A DNA stretch of 64,000 nt from Ecdyonurus torrentis (GCA_949318235.1 OX439136.1:28761067-28825066); one strand, 5' to 3'; positions 25,551-39,165 are shown, counted from the stretch's first letter. A program made the numbers and translations. Notes: a model not told the origin generated them from the sequence alone.

Positions 25551-26403
25551 TATATCGATCTTGTTGAGAAAAAAAGGTCTATCTCGTTTTTTGTCAGTGG
25601 AAGCAAAAGGCCTACCTCGTTTTTTGTCAGTGGAAGCAAAAGGCCTACCTCGTTTTTTGTCAGTGGAAGCAAAAGGCCTACCTCGTTTTTTGTCAGTGGA
25701 AGCAAAAGGTCTATCTCGTTTTTTGTCAGTGGAAGCAAAAGGCCTACCTCGTTTTTTGTCAGTGGAAGCAAAAGGCCTACCTCGTTTTTTGTGAGTGGAA
25801 GCAAAAGGCCTACCTCGTTTTTTGTCAGTGGAAGCAAAAGGCCTATCTCGTTTTTTGTCAGTGGAAGCAAAAGGCCTATCTCGTTTTTTGTCAGTGGAAG
25901 CAAAAGGTCTATCTCGTTTTTTGTCAGTGGAAGCAAAAGGCCTACCTCGTTTTTTGTCAGTGGAAGCAAAAGGCCTACCTCGTTTTTTGTCAGTGGAAGC
26001 AAAAGGCCTACCTCGTTTTTTGTCAGTGGAAGCAAAAGGCCTACCTTGTTTTTTGTGAGTGGAAGCAAAAGGCCTACCTCGTTTTTTGTCAGTGGAAGCA
26101 AAAGGCCTACCTCGTTTTTTGTCAGTGGAAGCAAAAGGCCTACCTCGTTTTTTGTCAGTGGAAGCAAAAGGCCTACCTCGTTTTTTGTCAGTGGAAGCAA
26201 AAGGCCTACCTCGTTTTTTGTCAGTGGAAGCAAAAGGCCTACCTCGTTTTTTGTCAGTGGAAGCAAAAGGCCTACCTCGTTTTTTTTCAGTGGAAGCAAA
26301 AGGCCTACCTCGTTTTTTGTCAGTGGAAGCAAAAGGCCTACCTCGTTTTTTGTCAGTGGAAGCAAAATACGAGATAGACCTTCTTTTGCAACAACATCGA
26401 TAT
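25551..26403. repeat. 33-bp minisatellite, about 24 units, inside an inverted-repeat element
   Basis: Units of AAAAGGCCTACCTCG then TTTTTTGTCAGTGGAAGC, with C/T variants. The flanks 25551-25587 and 26370-26403 are inverted copies of each other (ATATCGAT.TTGTTG .. GGTCTATCTCG), so the array grew inside a small MITE; its unit contains the inner end of that repeat. With a period divisible by three, several frames stay open. One on the minus strand reads FASTDKKRGRP repeatedly. Confidence 0.92.
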
Positions 26404-26470
26404 GACAAATTGAGTTCAGATCTATTTTAAAGTCAACGTATATTTTTGCTTCTTTTATTTATATGATAAA

Positions 26471-26690
26471 CATAGAGAAGCGACATCCCCATGTTTTAGG
26501 CAACACTCAACAGTTTTAACTTGGCAACGTTGCTTTTTGAAGCACCAATCGGAAGCCAGTAGTGATTTAGGGCACCAATCAAAGAGCGCGCTATAGTAAT
26601 TTCGTGTGCAGTGTTGCCAAGTTTAACGTAATAAGTGTTACAAAAGCCTAAGTTATGGCGATGTCACTTCTCTGTATTATTAACATTAAT
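26471..26690. mobile_element. MITE with AGAGAAGCGACATCCC ends
   Basis: Inverted ends AGAGAAGCGACATCCC and GCGATGTCACTTCTCT, about 220 bp. A second copy is nested at 55940-56165 and an end fragment sits at 51585-51630 beside the exon-end minisatellite. Confidence 0.75.
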
Positions 26691-27336
26691 TTGTCAGATA
26701 TAAATATCTGAATCAATATCAATATTATCTGAGCATCAAAAATACCTGACGTCAATTCTTCTATCTTACTGTACGTATCAAATGTCATAATTGATTTTTA
26801 AAACACGCACCTTTGAATTTAATGTTAATTGTTCAATTTGCAACTTAATTAAAGTTACGTCTGTTTAATGTTGAAAGATTATTACAATAAATAATAAATA
26901 TAATTGTTATAGCAATAGTAATAATGCTATAGTAATATATTACTTGATTAACATTATTTTGAACATCTTTTCTCAGTTTTTATCAAGTTATAGAAATAAA
27001 ATTTTACACTTTTCAAACTTTTTGTCAACTATGGCTTTTTTAACAGTCGCGTGGTTGTAGTTACTTAATAATTAAGTTTTTATTTCTCTTTCGTAAGTTT
27101 GAAAAATTACTAAAAGACGCATACAAGTACAGTTGTGGATACGTTATTACGATTTTCTTTTATGTAAAAAAAAAAAAAAAAAAAAAAAAAACTTTTGAGT
27201 AAAAAGTAAAAGTACTTTACTAACGTAATTCACGATTACGATCAGTCAATTCTCACTTGGCAAACCTACCATATCAAAACCACCATGTCTCTTCTATCTT
27301 AGCAATTTATCTCAGTTTTTAGTTTAAAATATTCTT

Positions 27337-27344
<8 letters not shown>

Positions 27345-27410
<66 letters not shown>
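27345..27410. repeat. (TA)n microsatellite
   Basis: Uninterrupted TA run. A similar one occurs at 29757-29853. Confidence 0.95.
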
Positions 27411-27412
<2 letters not shown>

Positions 27413-27419
27413 ACATGCA

Positions 27420-27960
27420 TAAACTTAAGTTCTATTCTTATTAAAACTTATTATTTTTGTGACAAAATTTGATCACATTTATATTTAATCAACGTGTAAA
27501 CTGAAAAACGTTAATTTGTGTACCAATCAAGATTTGGACCTTTTTTTTTTTTTGCATATTCAATTGATCTTCTAATTTTGAATATTTAAAATGTAGACCT
27601 AATTATAATTATTATGAATATAACGTTGATAAAACTCGAACTTTTTGTGACAAAAACTTAAAATTCAACTCGAAAACGTTAATTTGTATACAAATCAAAA
27701 TTTGATTTTTTTTTTTTACAGTTTCTATTGTTCTTCTAACTCTTAATATTTAAATGTTTAAAATATATTTATATTATGATTAACCGTATTAAAACTTGAC
27801 ATTTTTGTAACAAATACTTAAATTACAACTAAAAAAACGTTAATTTGCGTAAGAATGTTCAGTTTTGAACCTTTGTTTGGTACAGTTCCTATTCTTCTTC
27901 TAATTTTAAATATACGAAATATATTTATATTATGTATAATAAAATGTACATGCGATATAA
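27420..27960. repeat. About 160-bp degenerate tandem units
   Basis: Each unit carries TTTTGTGACAAAAACTT, AAAACGTTAATTTGTGTA, a T-run, TTCTATTGTTCTTCTAAT and AAATATATTTATATTATG. Three to four units here, three at 31120-31460, and single units at 22400-22520 and 39540-39700. Confidence 0.65.
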
Positions 27961-27997
27961 TATTGATGTAATTATGTATCATCAATAAGTGATTGAT

Positions 27998-27999
<2 letters not shown>

Positions 28000-28033
<34 letters not shown>
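28000..28033. repeat. (CT)n microsatellite
   Basis: Short CT run followed by CCCTCCCTCC. Confidence 0.9.
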
Positions 28034-28037
<4 letters not shown>

Positions 28038-28418
28038 CCTCCATATTTTGACGTCAGTTTATCGTATTAAGTTACGTACGATATTTTGCTATAGAAATAG
28101 CTTACAGTTTTGTTAACTTTATCATTATATTATGATAACAGGCCAAGTAATACCTGCAGCCTTGAAGTAAAATCCACGAATATTTCTTCTATTTTGTACT
28201 GACATAAGTCAAAATGTGACAACTTTTCTTACTGATCTGGGATGTCAATTGTTATGTTTAATTAGTAAATATTTTAATTACCACGTGTGTAAAACCAAGG
28301 TTAATATTTTGTATTTCTTCTGATCAAATATTTGACATAATAAGTTTTTTAATTATTAAAAAGTCGATAAGGAGACTCGAAATAACAAAATTAACGATTT
28401 CGTCTTCCCTTCTTACTA

Positions 28419-28471
<53 letters not shown>

Positions 28472-28761
28472 CATTCAAATGTGGAAATTCAAATTTTAGC
28501 CGTAAATCTTAGTTATAGACTTTTCTTAAAATTAAAAATTTTATTAAAACTTTTTTCAGCACAAAAAAAAAAAATAATAATAATAAACAAAAAATGCAAA
28601 GTTAAAAGTTAAAGTTTTTATTTTGTCGAAAATAAAGAATGTACCGACATAAAATAAACAATTGCAAATTTTAGTGTTGCTTTTCAGTCTATAGTTGTGC
28701 AAGTTTTTTTTTTTTTTTTTTTTTTTTTCATGTGGTACACAAAATTATTGTGAAAATGACC

Positions 28762-28940
28762 GCTTATGTTTACTCAAAAAGCGGAAAAGGAAGTGACCGG
28801 AAGAGGAAACCACGTGACGGTAAAAGTGGTAGAAAAGTTGGTGCCAGCAGCAAGCTAGGCCTGAGCTACTTCCCACTTTTACCGTCACGTGGTTTCCTCT
28901 TCCGGCCACTTGCTTTTCCGCTTTTTGAGTAAACATAATC
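28762..28940. mobile_element. Foldback MITE family F, copy 3
   Basis: Complete palindrome inserted in an older dispersed repeat: flanks AATTATTGTGAAAATGACC and GGTCAAATATTGTGAAAATA. Contains two CACGTG sites. Confidence 0.85.
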
Positions 28941-29037
28941 GGTCAAATATTGTGAAAATATATATGTAGTTCCTCTTTCAACAATTTGCGGTCCAAGTTG
29001 TTCCCCCCTCCTCTATGACAACTGACAAACTAGAGTA

Positions 29038-29268
29038 CACGTGTCGACACGTGGTTAATCTTGACTTCTATTGGCAACTTTAATTGACCACGTGTCGACA
29101 CGTGTCGACACGTGGTCAATCTTGACTTCTATTGGCAACTTTAATTGACCACGTGTCGACACGTGTCGACACGTGGTCAATCTTGACTTCTATTGGCAAC
29201 TTTAATTGACCACGTGTCGACACGTGTCGACACGTGGTCAATCTTGACTTCTATTGGCAACTTTAATT
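29038..29268. repeat. 61-bp tandem repeat with CACGTGTCGACACGTG
   Basis: Four units at exact 61-bp spacing, nearly identical. Each combines a CCACGTGTCGACACGTG palindrome with CTTGACTTCTATTGGCAACT. Confidence 0.95.
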
Positions 29269-29329
29269 CAAGGTCATAAATAGTTAAAACATAAAAATTT
29301 ACGTGTATTTCTTCTGTATGCTGCGATTT

Positions 29330-29500
29330 AGTTAATAGCTCTGAGAAATAATTCTAAAACTCCAGTTACAGCTGCTTCATTGCCCCATAAGCAAGCATGT
29401 TAAATGTAGACAGGAACACAAAGTCGTCTGCTAGCACTTTGTTAGTATTGTTGAGCTGTCAGTTTGTTTATTGCATCACTAAACACAATTTTGCATAAAG
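29330..29500. mobile_element. Single arm of the large foldback found at 46332-46793
   Basis: Matches the right arm (GCTGCTTCATTGCCCCATAA, then CTGCTAGCACTTTGTTAGTA), with no inverse partner nearby. Confidence 0.75.
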
Positions 29501-29753
29501 TCTGCTATTGTCACTTATGTTAATGTTAAGTTTTAAGTTAATTAAGTTTGTTAATTAATACCTGCTTGCTTTTATATGCCATTCATCATTACGTAAACAT
29601 CTACGGATCACTTCTTATTCTTATATCTATCTAATTGTAGTTACATTATCTTTATATTACTGTAGTTTTTTTTAAGCGAAATCTTTTTTTTTTTTTAAGC
29701 GAAAATATTTTTATTGTTGTTTATTTTATTATTATTTGGCTTGGTGGAACTAT

Positions 29754-30060
<307 letters not shown>

Positions 30061-30540
30061 TATTTACTTTATCTAAATGTTTATGTTTGTAATTTTTAAT
30101 ATTATAATTTCTTATAATTTTACCAAGAAATTAAAATCGCAAGATATATGCCTCCCTAGTTTGGTAACTAATTTAAATTTTACGTTTTTCTTCTATCTTG
30201 AGTAGAGTTTTACTATCAATTTTATGTTTTAAAGTACTGTATTGTCTTCGCCCCTGAACATATAGGCAACGTGTTGAGCATATATGTCACACTTGTTGCA
30301 TACAGTGCAGGATACTTACTTAAATCCCTTGTCAACTTACTTTTTTTATCATTTAGAATACTAGATTGATAATTACCATACCTTATTATCCATGAATTAG
30401 ACACCACCACGTTGATTTTGTATTTATTTTCATTATCAGTTTGACTTGATAACTAAGTTTTAATTTATCTTCCGTAAGTTTGGAAAATTAAAAATAAGAA
30501 ATACAAATAAAGTTGTGGATTACTTATTGCAATTTTCTTT

Positions 30541-30572
<32 letters not shown>

Positions 30573-31737
30573 GGCTTTATTTTGAATAAAAAGTAGAATG
30601 TAGTTGACAAAAGTAATTAACGATTACGATAATTAAAGGCACTGTCCAGACCATACAAAATGCCTTTATAATTTATTAAACACAAAAAGTGATTTTCAAA
30701 AATACAATTATTTTGCCCAAGAACCTAATGCTGATGCCCTAAACGTATAATCAAATTTTCAGCTTATTTTGCACAACTTTTTCTATCGATTGTGAACAAT
30801 CCTGACATCAGAAATGTTCAAAATTTGTACATTTTGCCTTCTTCACAACTTTATCACGCTCTCTTGCGGGGCTACATTGGAGTAATAGTAAAAATTGAAC
30901 ATGACTATGGGTGTCACATTTTGTGTGCAATGTATTAAAGTACGTTGTGTGACCTGCATGGGCGGTCACATTAAAAAGTAACCTTGATAAAGCCATCATA
31001 TGTAAGCCACCATATGTTAAGCATCATCATATGTAAGCCACCATATCTCTTCTATGCTGTCAATTTATCTCATGATTTAGTTTGTAATAAAATTTATTCA
31101 TAATTTAAAAAAGAAAGATTTTTTTTTCCAACGATTAAATATTAGTTATAAAAACTTATTATTTTTGTGACAAAAACTAATCACATTTATATTTAATTAA
31201 CTTGTAAACTGAGAAACGTTATTTTGTCTACAATTCGATTTTCGAACCTTTTTTACATTTTCTATTGATCTTCTAATTCTTAATATTCAAATGTTTAAAA
31301 TATATTTATATTATGATCAACTGTTATTAAAACTCATCATTTTTGTGACAAAAAGTTAAAATACGACTGAAAAACGTTGATTTGTGTAACTCTATTCTGC
31401 AATTTTTTTTTTACAGTTTCTATTATTCTTCTAATTTTGAATATATAAAATACATTTATATTATGTATAAAAAAAATACACATGAAATTAAAGATATAAT
31501 AAAGAAATATTTACATTATTTTAGCTACCATTAAGGCGGGAAATCAGGTACTGCGGGATTTGACTAAAAAATTGAAAAGAAAGAAAAATATGAAATTTTG
31601 CACAGTGATACATTAGGATAAGGTATCTTCAAAAATGTAAAATAATTGGGGGGTCACCATGCTAGATTTTAAATTATGATTTTTTTGGAAGTTTTAGTCC
31701 CATAAGAGCCATAATTATTTTCTATGGTCACGGGTTC

Positions 31738-32132
31738 ACCGAGCTGGTATGGCCGAGTGGTGAATGCAGCTGACTCGCAACTCTGTACTCCTCACCGAGT
31801 ATAGGTTCGAGCCACTGCTGGGTGCGTACGTGAAGTGTGAGAGCACAACACGTTGCACGATGCATGTTTGCATGCATTCCATGACGACGCACAGTATTCG
31901 TGGAGGTGCATGATTGATGTAATTGCACCGACCAGCCTGCCTAGATGTTTCCACGGTTTATCTAGGCTGTCATGGCGAATGCCGGGCTGTGTACTTAAGC
32001 CGTGGCCAGCCCGTGTGTGCTTTTCCATTAATTGGAAAGTCTTTACCTGTCGATAAGACAATGTCTTGACTGGGATTGGTGTATAGCACAATAACACAAT
32101 ATGGCAAGCAAAAAAAAAAAAAAAAAAAAAAA
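31738..32132 (+). mobile_element. tRNA-derived SINE with poly-A tail
   Basis: Pol III A box TGGCCGAGTGG (31750-31760) and B box GGTTCGAGCC (31804-31813), with the spacing and variable region of a Ser/Leu-type tRNA. About 300 bp of unrelated body follows, ending in 20 or more A at 32110-32132. Inserted in the CTGTTACTG-type repeat. Target duplications not found. Open frames in it are not genes. Confidence 0.75.
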
Positions 32133-32768
32133 GTGATACAAGCCATGTATAACACTTAAATGACCGTCGACGTGTTTTAGTTTCTACTAAACAAAGCCTT
32201 ATTTCAAGTTTATTACTAAGATATTATTGATTGATATTTTATTTACTTATTATTGAAATGAAAGAAAATTTCAATCATTGTTCTCATTTGACAGAAGGAA
32301 AAAAAAATTCTATAAATTCTTCTAAAAAATTGACAAATTATTTGTCAATTTTAAGTAGTACAATAACATAAATAATATTGACGTATGTTTTTCTAAAGTA
32401 TGTTACTTTTTATTTTACCTACTAACTATAGGGTTACGAATTACGTACAATTATTGTCGAATTCTACGATGGCTTTTTAATATGAAAGATAAAATTTTCT
32501 TTGTAATTCTTCTAAATATATTAAACTAGAAGCCTTGCCAAGGTGTTATTAGAAATATAAATTATTATAATTAATTATTATAGCCTTTACACTGCACCCC
32601 CCCCCCCCCCCCAATAAATAACTGTCGGCTCTCAGAATGACACAATTTTGTCTCTTTTTTTTTTACAAATGTTTTCTTACTTTTGCCACCCCCTACCCAC
32701 TTTACAATGCTAAAAATATCTCTAACTTTTTTAAAAAAATTGCAAAAAAAAAAAAAAAAGTGGACATA

Positions 32769-32804
<36 letters not shown>

Positions 32805-32850
32805 CAATTTTAATATTATTATTAATTGTATACTGACTGGGACTAAAAAG

Positions 32851-32963
32851 AATGCTGTTCATAAACCCTGTTCTCTGCTCCTAAAATGACGATCAGCTAT
32901 GGTTAATAAAATGGAATGCGCATTTTTTGGTGCAAGAGAACAGGGTTTACGAACAGCATTAAG
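32851..32963. mobile_element. Small foldback with AATGCTGTTCATAAACCCTG ends
   Basis: Inverted arms AATGCTGTTCATAAACCCTG / CAGGGTTTACGAACAGCATT about 110 bp apart. A degraded relative lies at 57150-57275, next to the pentanucleotide tract. Confidence 0.7.
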
Positions 32964-32969
32964 GATAAA

Positions 32970-34720
32970 TTATAAAATGAAATTGTGACGCAATGTACAT
33001 ATTTTGTGGACAAAATATATTTGATTTGTCATATTTAATTATCTGACAATGCCCTGAATAGAGTAGAGGAGGCTAGACAAAATATAATTATAGGTGTATA
33101 TCATCTCACTGAAGCAGCGAGCCATGGTTTTTAACAATACGTTAACTTTGATACCTAGCTGTCACATTCAAAAAGTAAAGTTTGGCGCGGTGTCACTAGC
33201 CATCAATACATATAAGAGGTAGTTATTATAATTAGAAAAATATGAAAATTAAAGGCTAAAATCGTGCAGAAACGATTAAAAGTTTAAAATGTGTTATTCT
33301 TAAATTTTGTCATGCAATTAAAATATTGCAAACCCAAGAAAAAGAGATGCAGATGTTTTGCCTCTCTTTGATTTGCAAGCATGCGGCTGCATCTTAAAAC
33401 TACATTTGTGTACCTGCTCTTTAGTGAGTTGGTCACAATTCGTCAACTTAAAGATATATGTAAATATCTATACTTATAATTATATTTCACGTTATACTGT
33501 GTACTATATTGTATACTGTATTATATAGGATAGGTTTCAAACATTTGAAAATAAAGTATGTCAAATTATTGAATACAGATTATTTCTCTAGCATTTGACT
33601 TAAAAACAAGAAGGGGAAAAAAAAAAAAAAAAAAAAATGGATGAAATTTGTGATATGAAAAAACATATAAATGGGATCAAGTACTATAGGATGGTAATTA
33701 ATAAGTCTATTAATATCTGCAATTTACTTCTCTTTTTAATATAAAAATATGATTACAATTGTTCTACATAAGACCAGCTGATTACTATGATATCACTGAT
33801 TGTGGTTTTGTGACCCCCACGTCCCACGGCACATGAAAGCGTGGACCAGTAAAAAATGTTATCAAATCAAATCAACTGATTGTGGTGTGTATTGCTCAAA
33901 ATCTTTAATTATAATAATCGTCGCAACATCTACTTGGGGCATCCCATTTTATCTCACAAACATTTCCAAGTTTATTTTGTGCATGAATATTTTTATATTT
34001 GTAACTGTATTGATGTTTGTATATCCCTGGGATAATAAGCCTTGAACGGATTTTTGATATAACATTTCTAACTGTACGTCTTTTTATTTTGTACTATATT
34101 GTAGCGCACTCATTGCTATCTCAGCATATGTATGTTGATTAATATAATTTTATTAATTTATTAAACACCAAGGTGTACATAACCCAACACTGAACCAGAG
34201 CAATTAAAATTGCATGTTAATTAAAAATGACATTTGCTGTTCTTCAGTTTATTTATTGATCATGATATCAACTAATGACAAACATTAATTTAGAAATTTA
34301 ATATTATTATTTCATTTATTTTACGTCTGGTTTGAAAACACAAATCTGCTCGGCAGAAATTTTCATGTGTTGATTATAATACATTATTTCAAACTACGAT
34401 TATTCTTCTTTGTTTTAGCATTGTCATCATGGCAATTTTTTGTATTTAATAAATAAATTAATAATGATTTTAAAATATTAAATATTGTAGCTTCTGCTAA
34501 ATGTTCCTTATCCTATATTTTGGTTTTCAATTTTAACTCTGCTCGTTCTTCTATATTGATCTTATTATTTATAACATTGAAATCTGCATATTGGTCTTCG
34601 ACTTCACCTTGTACATTTTAATTTGTGGTTTAAAAATAATTTGTGTTTTTCACATGCCAAGACATGAAAGTTGTGACGTGAGAAATACCAATGGTAAATA
34701 TTTTTATTATTATTGTAGGT
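32970..34720. other. AT-rich intergenic, little recognised
   Basis: No gene. A short piece at 33805-33870 (GTCCCACGGCACATGAAAGC, ending in ATCAA repeats) could be a retroelement 3' end. The GGGATAATAAGCC block of the 7-kb family recurs near 34025-34085. Confidence 0.35.
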
Positions 34721-35270
34721 AGGTGACCGACTGACATCTCGCAAACTTGAAGGTCACTTCAAAGTTAAGTTACAAATCAGGCTTAGATTGAGCTGTGAAG
34801 CTTAGTTTGCTATTACATATATAAAAATAACGTTGCACCTATGCTGGCCTGTGTATTTCTGACCAACAATATGGTGGCTCTTAAATATGAGTGACACCTG
34901 TTTACTTATTAGTAACAAAAACTAGGCATGGAGTGACACCATATTAACTCTATATAACTCTGTGCACATTGAAATGCAAATACCACATTCTCTTACCTTA
35001 CATTTAAACTTTATTTTCTTTCTTTATCTTCTGACATATCTTAGTAGCCACAACTTTGTGGGCAAAATATATTTTATTTGTCATCTTTAATTATCTGACC
35101 AATAACTTAAATATGTGCATACAGTGACACCATAGAAAAATGAAGGTTTTCTGGTTCAATTGTTATGTATTTTATATTTATTAAGTAATTGTAAAAGTTG
35201 TTCAAATGTGTTTTGGTATTCCTAAAATAAGTTTTTTTTTTTTTTGCCCACGCAGTTGGATTTTAATTGA

Positions 35271-35273
<3 letters not shown>

Positions 35274-35321
<48 letters not shown>
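35274..35321. repeat. (CT)n microsatellite
   Basis: Uninterrupted CT run. The following 35385-35845 is a diverged copy of the CTGTTACTG-type dispersed repeat. Confidence 0.9.
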
Positions 35322-35324
<3 letters not shown>

Positions 35325-35849
35325 ACGTCTTTATTATTATCTAGCCAATATTTATGTTTCTCTTTGCAAGTGTTGGATGTTTTAAAGCCATAAATCAGCT
35401 ATTGCGACATTTGACTAAAAAATTATAGTAAATAAAGATAAATGTGAAATTTTGCACAGTGATACATTATATGATGTTCAAGAATGTAAAAAAAATTTGA
35501 GGGTTATCAGTTATCATGATAGATTTTAAATTAGAAATTTTGAAGTTTTAGTCCCATAAGAGCCCATGTTAATTTCAATAATTATTTTCTCTCTTATCTG
35601 ATGGTCGCAGGTTTTGAAATTTTTATTATAGGTTATGAAATTTTCAAACGACATCATAAAGTTTGTCAGTTTTATTTTTATATTTAGAGATTCAAGCCCT
35701 TTATAATACAACACTCAAATTTATTTCTAAATTGTTTATAAAAATGTGTAAGTGATATTGATTGGTTATTGGTATTTGTGTATCACTGGGATAATAAACC
35801 TTAAATGGAAATTTAAATAATATTTCGAACTGAGCGTCTTTTTATTATA

Positions 35850-35946
35850 TCTTATAATTAATAAATTAATTATACTTGTTTGTCTTTTATAGTAAAATAT
35901 CAACCGGTCTATATATTAAATATATATATATATAACTTCAAAGACA

Positions 35947-35980
<34 letters not shown>

Positions 35981-37476
35981 TTGTATGTACATGAAGGATA
36001 GATGGACCACATTTTTTTTAGTATTTAAATATAGTTGATTACGACTTAAAAAATAAAATATTCAATGTTGTAGCTTCTGCTAAATGTTCTGAATACAATA
36101 TTATGTGTTTCAATTTTAACTCTGCTGTTCTTCTCTATTATTTGTAACATTTAAATCTGCATATTGGTCTTCGTCACCAGTGAGTGCCACCTTTTGACTT
36201 TTATTACTTACAAAAATGTCAGTTTGACACCATATAAAAATTAAGTTTTCTGGTTCCATTGTTAAATATTTTATATTTATAAAGTAATTCTAAAATTTTA
36301 TTCAAATGGAAGTTTTTATGTAGGGTATTTATTAATTTTGGAATTGCTATATGCAGTGTCAATGACTTTACTTATTTTTGCATGTTGTAAGAAAATAATC
36401 CATTAGCTGTTAAATTTGAACTCTGAAAATAATTTTGTGCATTCTTTTGATACTTTCAATCAGACAAATATATTTTTTTTCTTTTGAACTTTTTTTTCTT
36501 TGTATCTAAAATGTCTTATTTGATGTTTACGTTTTTGACAAAGGACATGTTTTCATAGAATGTCGGTTCTCAGTAACTGTATTAGAAAACACTTTTCTAT
36601 ATTTACAAATCTCTGCAAGTGAAACTTGCGTTTTCTTCTTAAATTAAAATAAATAGAAATGTTCACAAATTCAAGTAGTTGAATTTTAGTTTTAATTAAA
36701 ATTTTCACGTAAAATAATTACATAATAATTATTTAATTTTCTCTTTATTAAAGTTTGCCAATAAAATAACTTTAGTAAATAAATGGTTTACAAATCGATT
36801 TTTTACTTCAGTGATAATTTTTTATTAATTATGAAAATGGTGTAAATTATTGTTGCGTCAGAAAATTCTCGCTTGAAACACTGGGCTTACAAATTGAGTT
36901 CAAATCTCTTATAAAATCAAAGTATATTTATTACTTATTCTATATAGATCATTATAAAATGTATGACTACATTTTCTTAAATCATAAGTATGCTTACAGA
37001 TATGCCTAATATCTGGCAAATCGAGTTCAAATCTGTGATTCTTCTAGATTATTATAAAACATAATAAAGTTTATCAGTTAAAAAAAATTCTTGAAAATTT
37101 TAAATGTACATAATACACGTAAAAATACGTCTCATATTTTTCATTTAAATTTCTCCAATATCGGTGGAATAGTTTTCTCAAAAAACGTGTTTTTCCCCAT
37201 AAGCGTAATGTTAAATTAGGCATACAGACAGAAGGCCCGCGAACAAAAGACCCTACGACAAAAGACCCTACCCGTGCGCCGCTCGCCGATAAGCTTTACC
37301 TGTGCGCACAGCCAGGGTCTTTTGTCCGAGGGCCTTTTGTCCGTGTGCTTCTTTTTTATAGTTAATTATTGATCATGCATTTTACAAATTCTTGTAAATT
37401 TTTTTGTTTTAAAACACGTAAAAGTATTTCTCATTTATATTTTTTCGAAATCGGTTGAGTAGTTTTCTCAAAAATT

Positions 37477-37510
<34 letters not shown>

Positions 37511-37690
37511 CATTTGAATTAAATGCAATTATTTATTTTACGTTAAGTTCAGAACAACTGCAGACGTTCACATTGTTGTAGAAAATTATATGTGAACAGC
37601 TTCATTTGTTTACATTGTTCAAACTGTGTAACGCGCGACGTTAAAATTAAGCGAAGTTTTAATAAAAATTAATTTTAATCACAATACCTT
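35850..37690. other. AT-rich intergenic with one GC-rich palindrome
   Basis: No gene. At 37230-37347, ACAAAAGACCCT appears twice and is mirrored by AGGGTCTTTTGT and GGGCCTTTTGT around a GCGCCGCTCGCC centre. Its GC content stands out from its surroundings. Confidence 0.45.
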
Positions 37691-37693
37691 ATA

Positions 37694-38006
37694 TATAGGG
37701 TGTATGCATTCATGTTAAAGTCGACGCCATGTTGGATAACTCAATAACATGGGTGGCATAGGAAAATAATTATTTTGGCAATTTAAAAAAAAAACATTGT
37801 GCAATATTTTTGAGAGCATTGATGCTGTAAATATGTTGAATTAGTATCTCAAGTATGTGAGAAAAATAACAATAACAAAAAAATTAAGTGATTTCCCAAA
37901 GAAAATTGGCTTACATGAAGTTTGTCGTATGCTGAGCAATGTTATGGACTACTCCAGTATGGCCTCCAAGCGCAATAAATATGACGTCATCCGCATACAC
38001 CCTATA
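37694..38006. mobile_element. MITE family T, copy 4
   Basis: Well preserved ends TATAGGGTGTATGCATTCAT and ATACACCCTATA, opposite orientation to copies 1-3. TGACGTCA near 37981. Confidence 0.88.
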
Positions 38007-38252
38007 AAGTAGTTTTAAAATGTAGTAATTTAATCTATACAGTATATTTTTAAATTTCTTCTAGTAAGGAAATTTTTATTATTATTTTACATAAAGAAAA
38101 AAATTGCGTAATAATTATGCTAGCTCATTTTCAGCTCAATTTGTTCAATACAGCATACTTTATGTTATAGTGCATAATAACTTTGTTACATAGTTATGTT
38201 TGGCAATGCAAACAATATTATTTATTGTCAATTAAGATTCATATTTTTTAAC

Positions 38253-38586
38253 TTAAAGGAATAGACCGGAAAAAAAAACATTTTTATCACAAGACACTTG
38301 ATGGGATTTACATAAATAAGTTTAGTTTGTCTCAAAACCCAACAGTAGCCCCGTTACAGTACTGATCAGCAAATTCGATTTATGCAACCCGCACAACATT
38401 TTCATACTATACTAACATCATAAACATGAATTTTTACGCAAATTGCATACTTTACAGTTTTTTCATGCTCTCTCGTGGGGCTACATTTACATTCTGGTAA
38501 AAATTGTCATCAGTTTTAAAGATCACATTTCGTGTTTATTCATTAAAAAGCACAATCATGTTGTTTTATGTGGTCTATGGCATTAA
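38253..38586. mobile_element. TTAA MITE family P3, copy 3
   Basis: Element 38257-38582 between TTAA duplications. Ends AGGAATAGACC and GGTCTATGGCA. Confidence 0.88.
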
Positions 38587-38856
38587 CGTTTCTTTTGATA
38601 TTTCTATTGTTAATCGCATCAACTTAAAATTTGATTTCAACAAATTAGCCTATACTTTTGACTAAGGTATTATTTTTATATTCTTATCGAACTTCCTTTA
38701 ATTTTTTTTAATGTAATTTAATTTGAAAATTCATTGCACAATGACTTTGTTTAATGATTTAGTTGAAGAAAAAAAAAGCGTATCTAACGGAACCCCTCAA
38801 ATAACGTCCCTTGTTTCTGTGTTTATTATTATACTGTACAATATAATCATAATATT

Positions 38857-39165
38857 TATAGGGTGGTTTCATGCATGTTAAAGTCGACGTCATAAGTGAG
38901 TACTAAATAACATTGGCCGGTATAGGAAAATAGCACATTTTGCCAGTTTAAAATTACTTCGCAATTTTTTTGAAAGCATTGATGTTGTTAACAGGTTGAA
39001 TTAGTACCTCAAGTATGCAAGAAAAATAATAATGACCAAAAAATAGCTAATTTTCCAAATAAAATAGCCAAAAACTAGGTTTGTCCTATGCTGAGCAATG
39101 TTATTCATTGCTCAAGAAGAGCATCGAATAGCACTCAGAATGACGTCATGCGTACACACCCTATA
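38857..39165. mobile_element. MITE family T, copy 5
   Basis: Ends TATAGGGTGGTTTCATGC and GTACACACCCTATA, TGACGTCA near 39142. Same orientation as copy 4. Confidence 0.85.

Noticed and set aside
29038..29268. CRISPR-like direct repeats
   Set aside because: The whole 61-bp unit is repeated with no unique spacers, and the genome is eukaryotic.
31728..32155. Several overlapping open frames of 61-101 codons around the SINE
   Set aside because: They overlap on both strands, follow the SINE body and poly-A, and have no homology I recognise.
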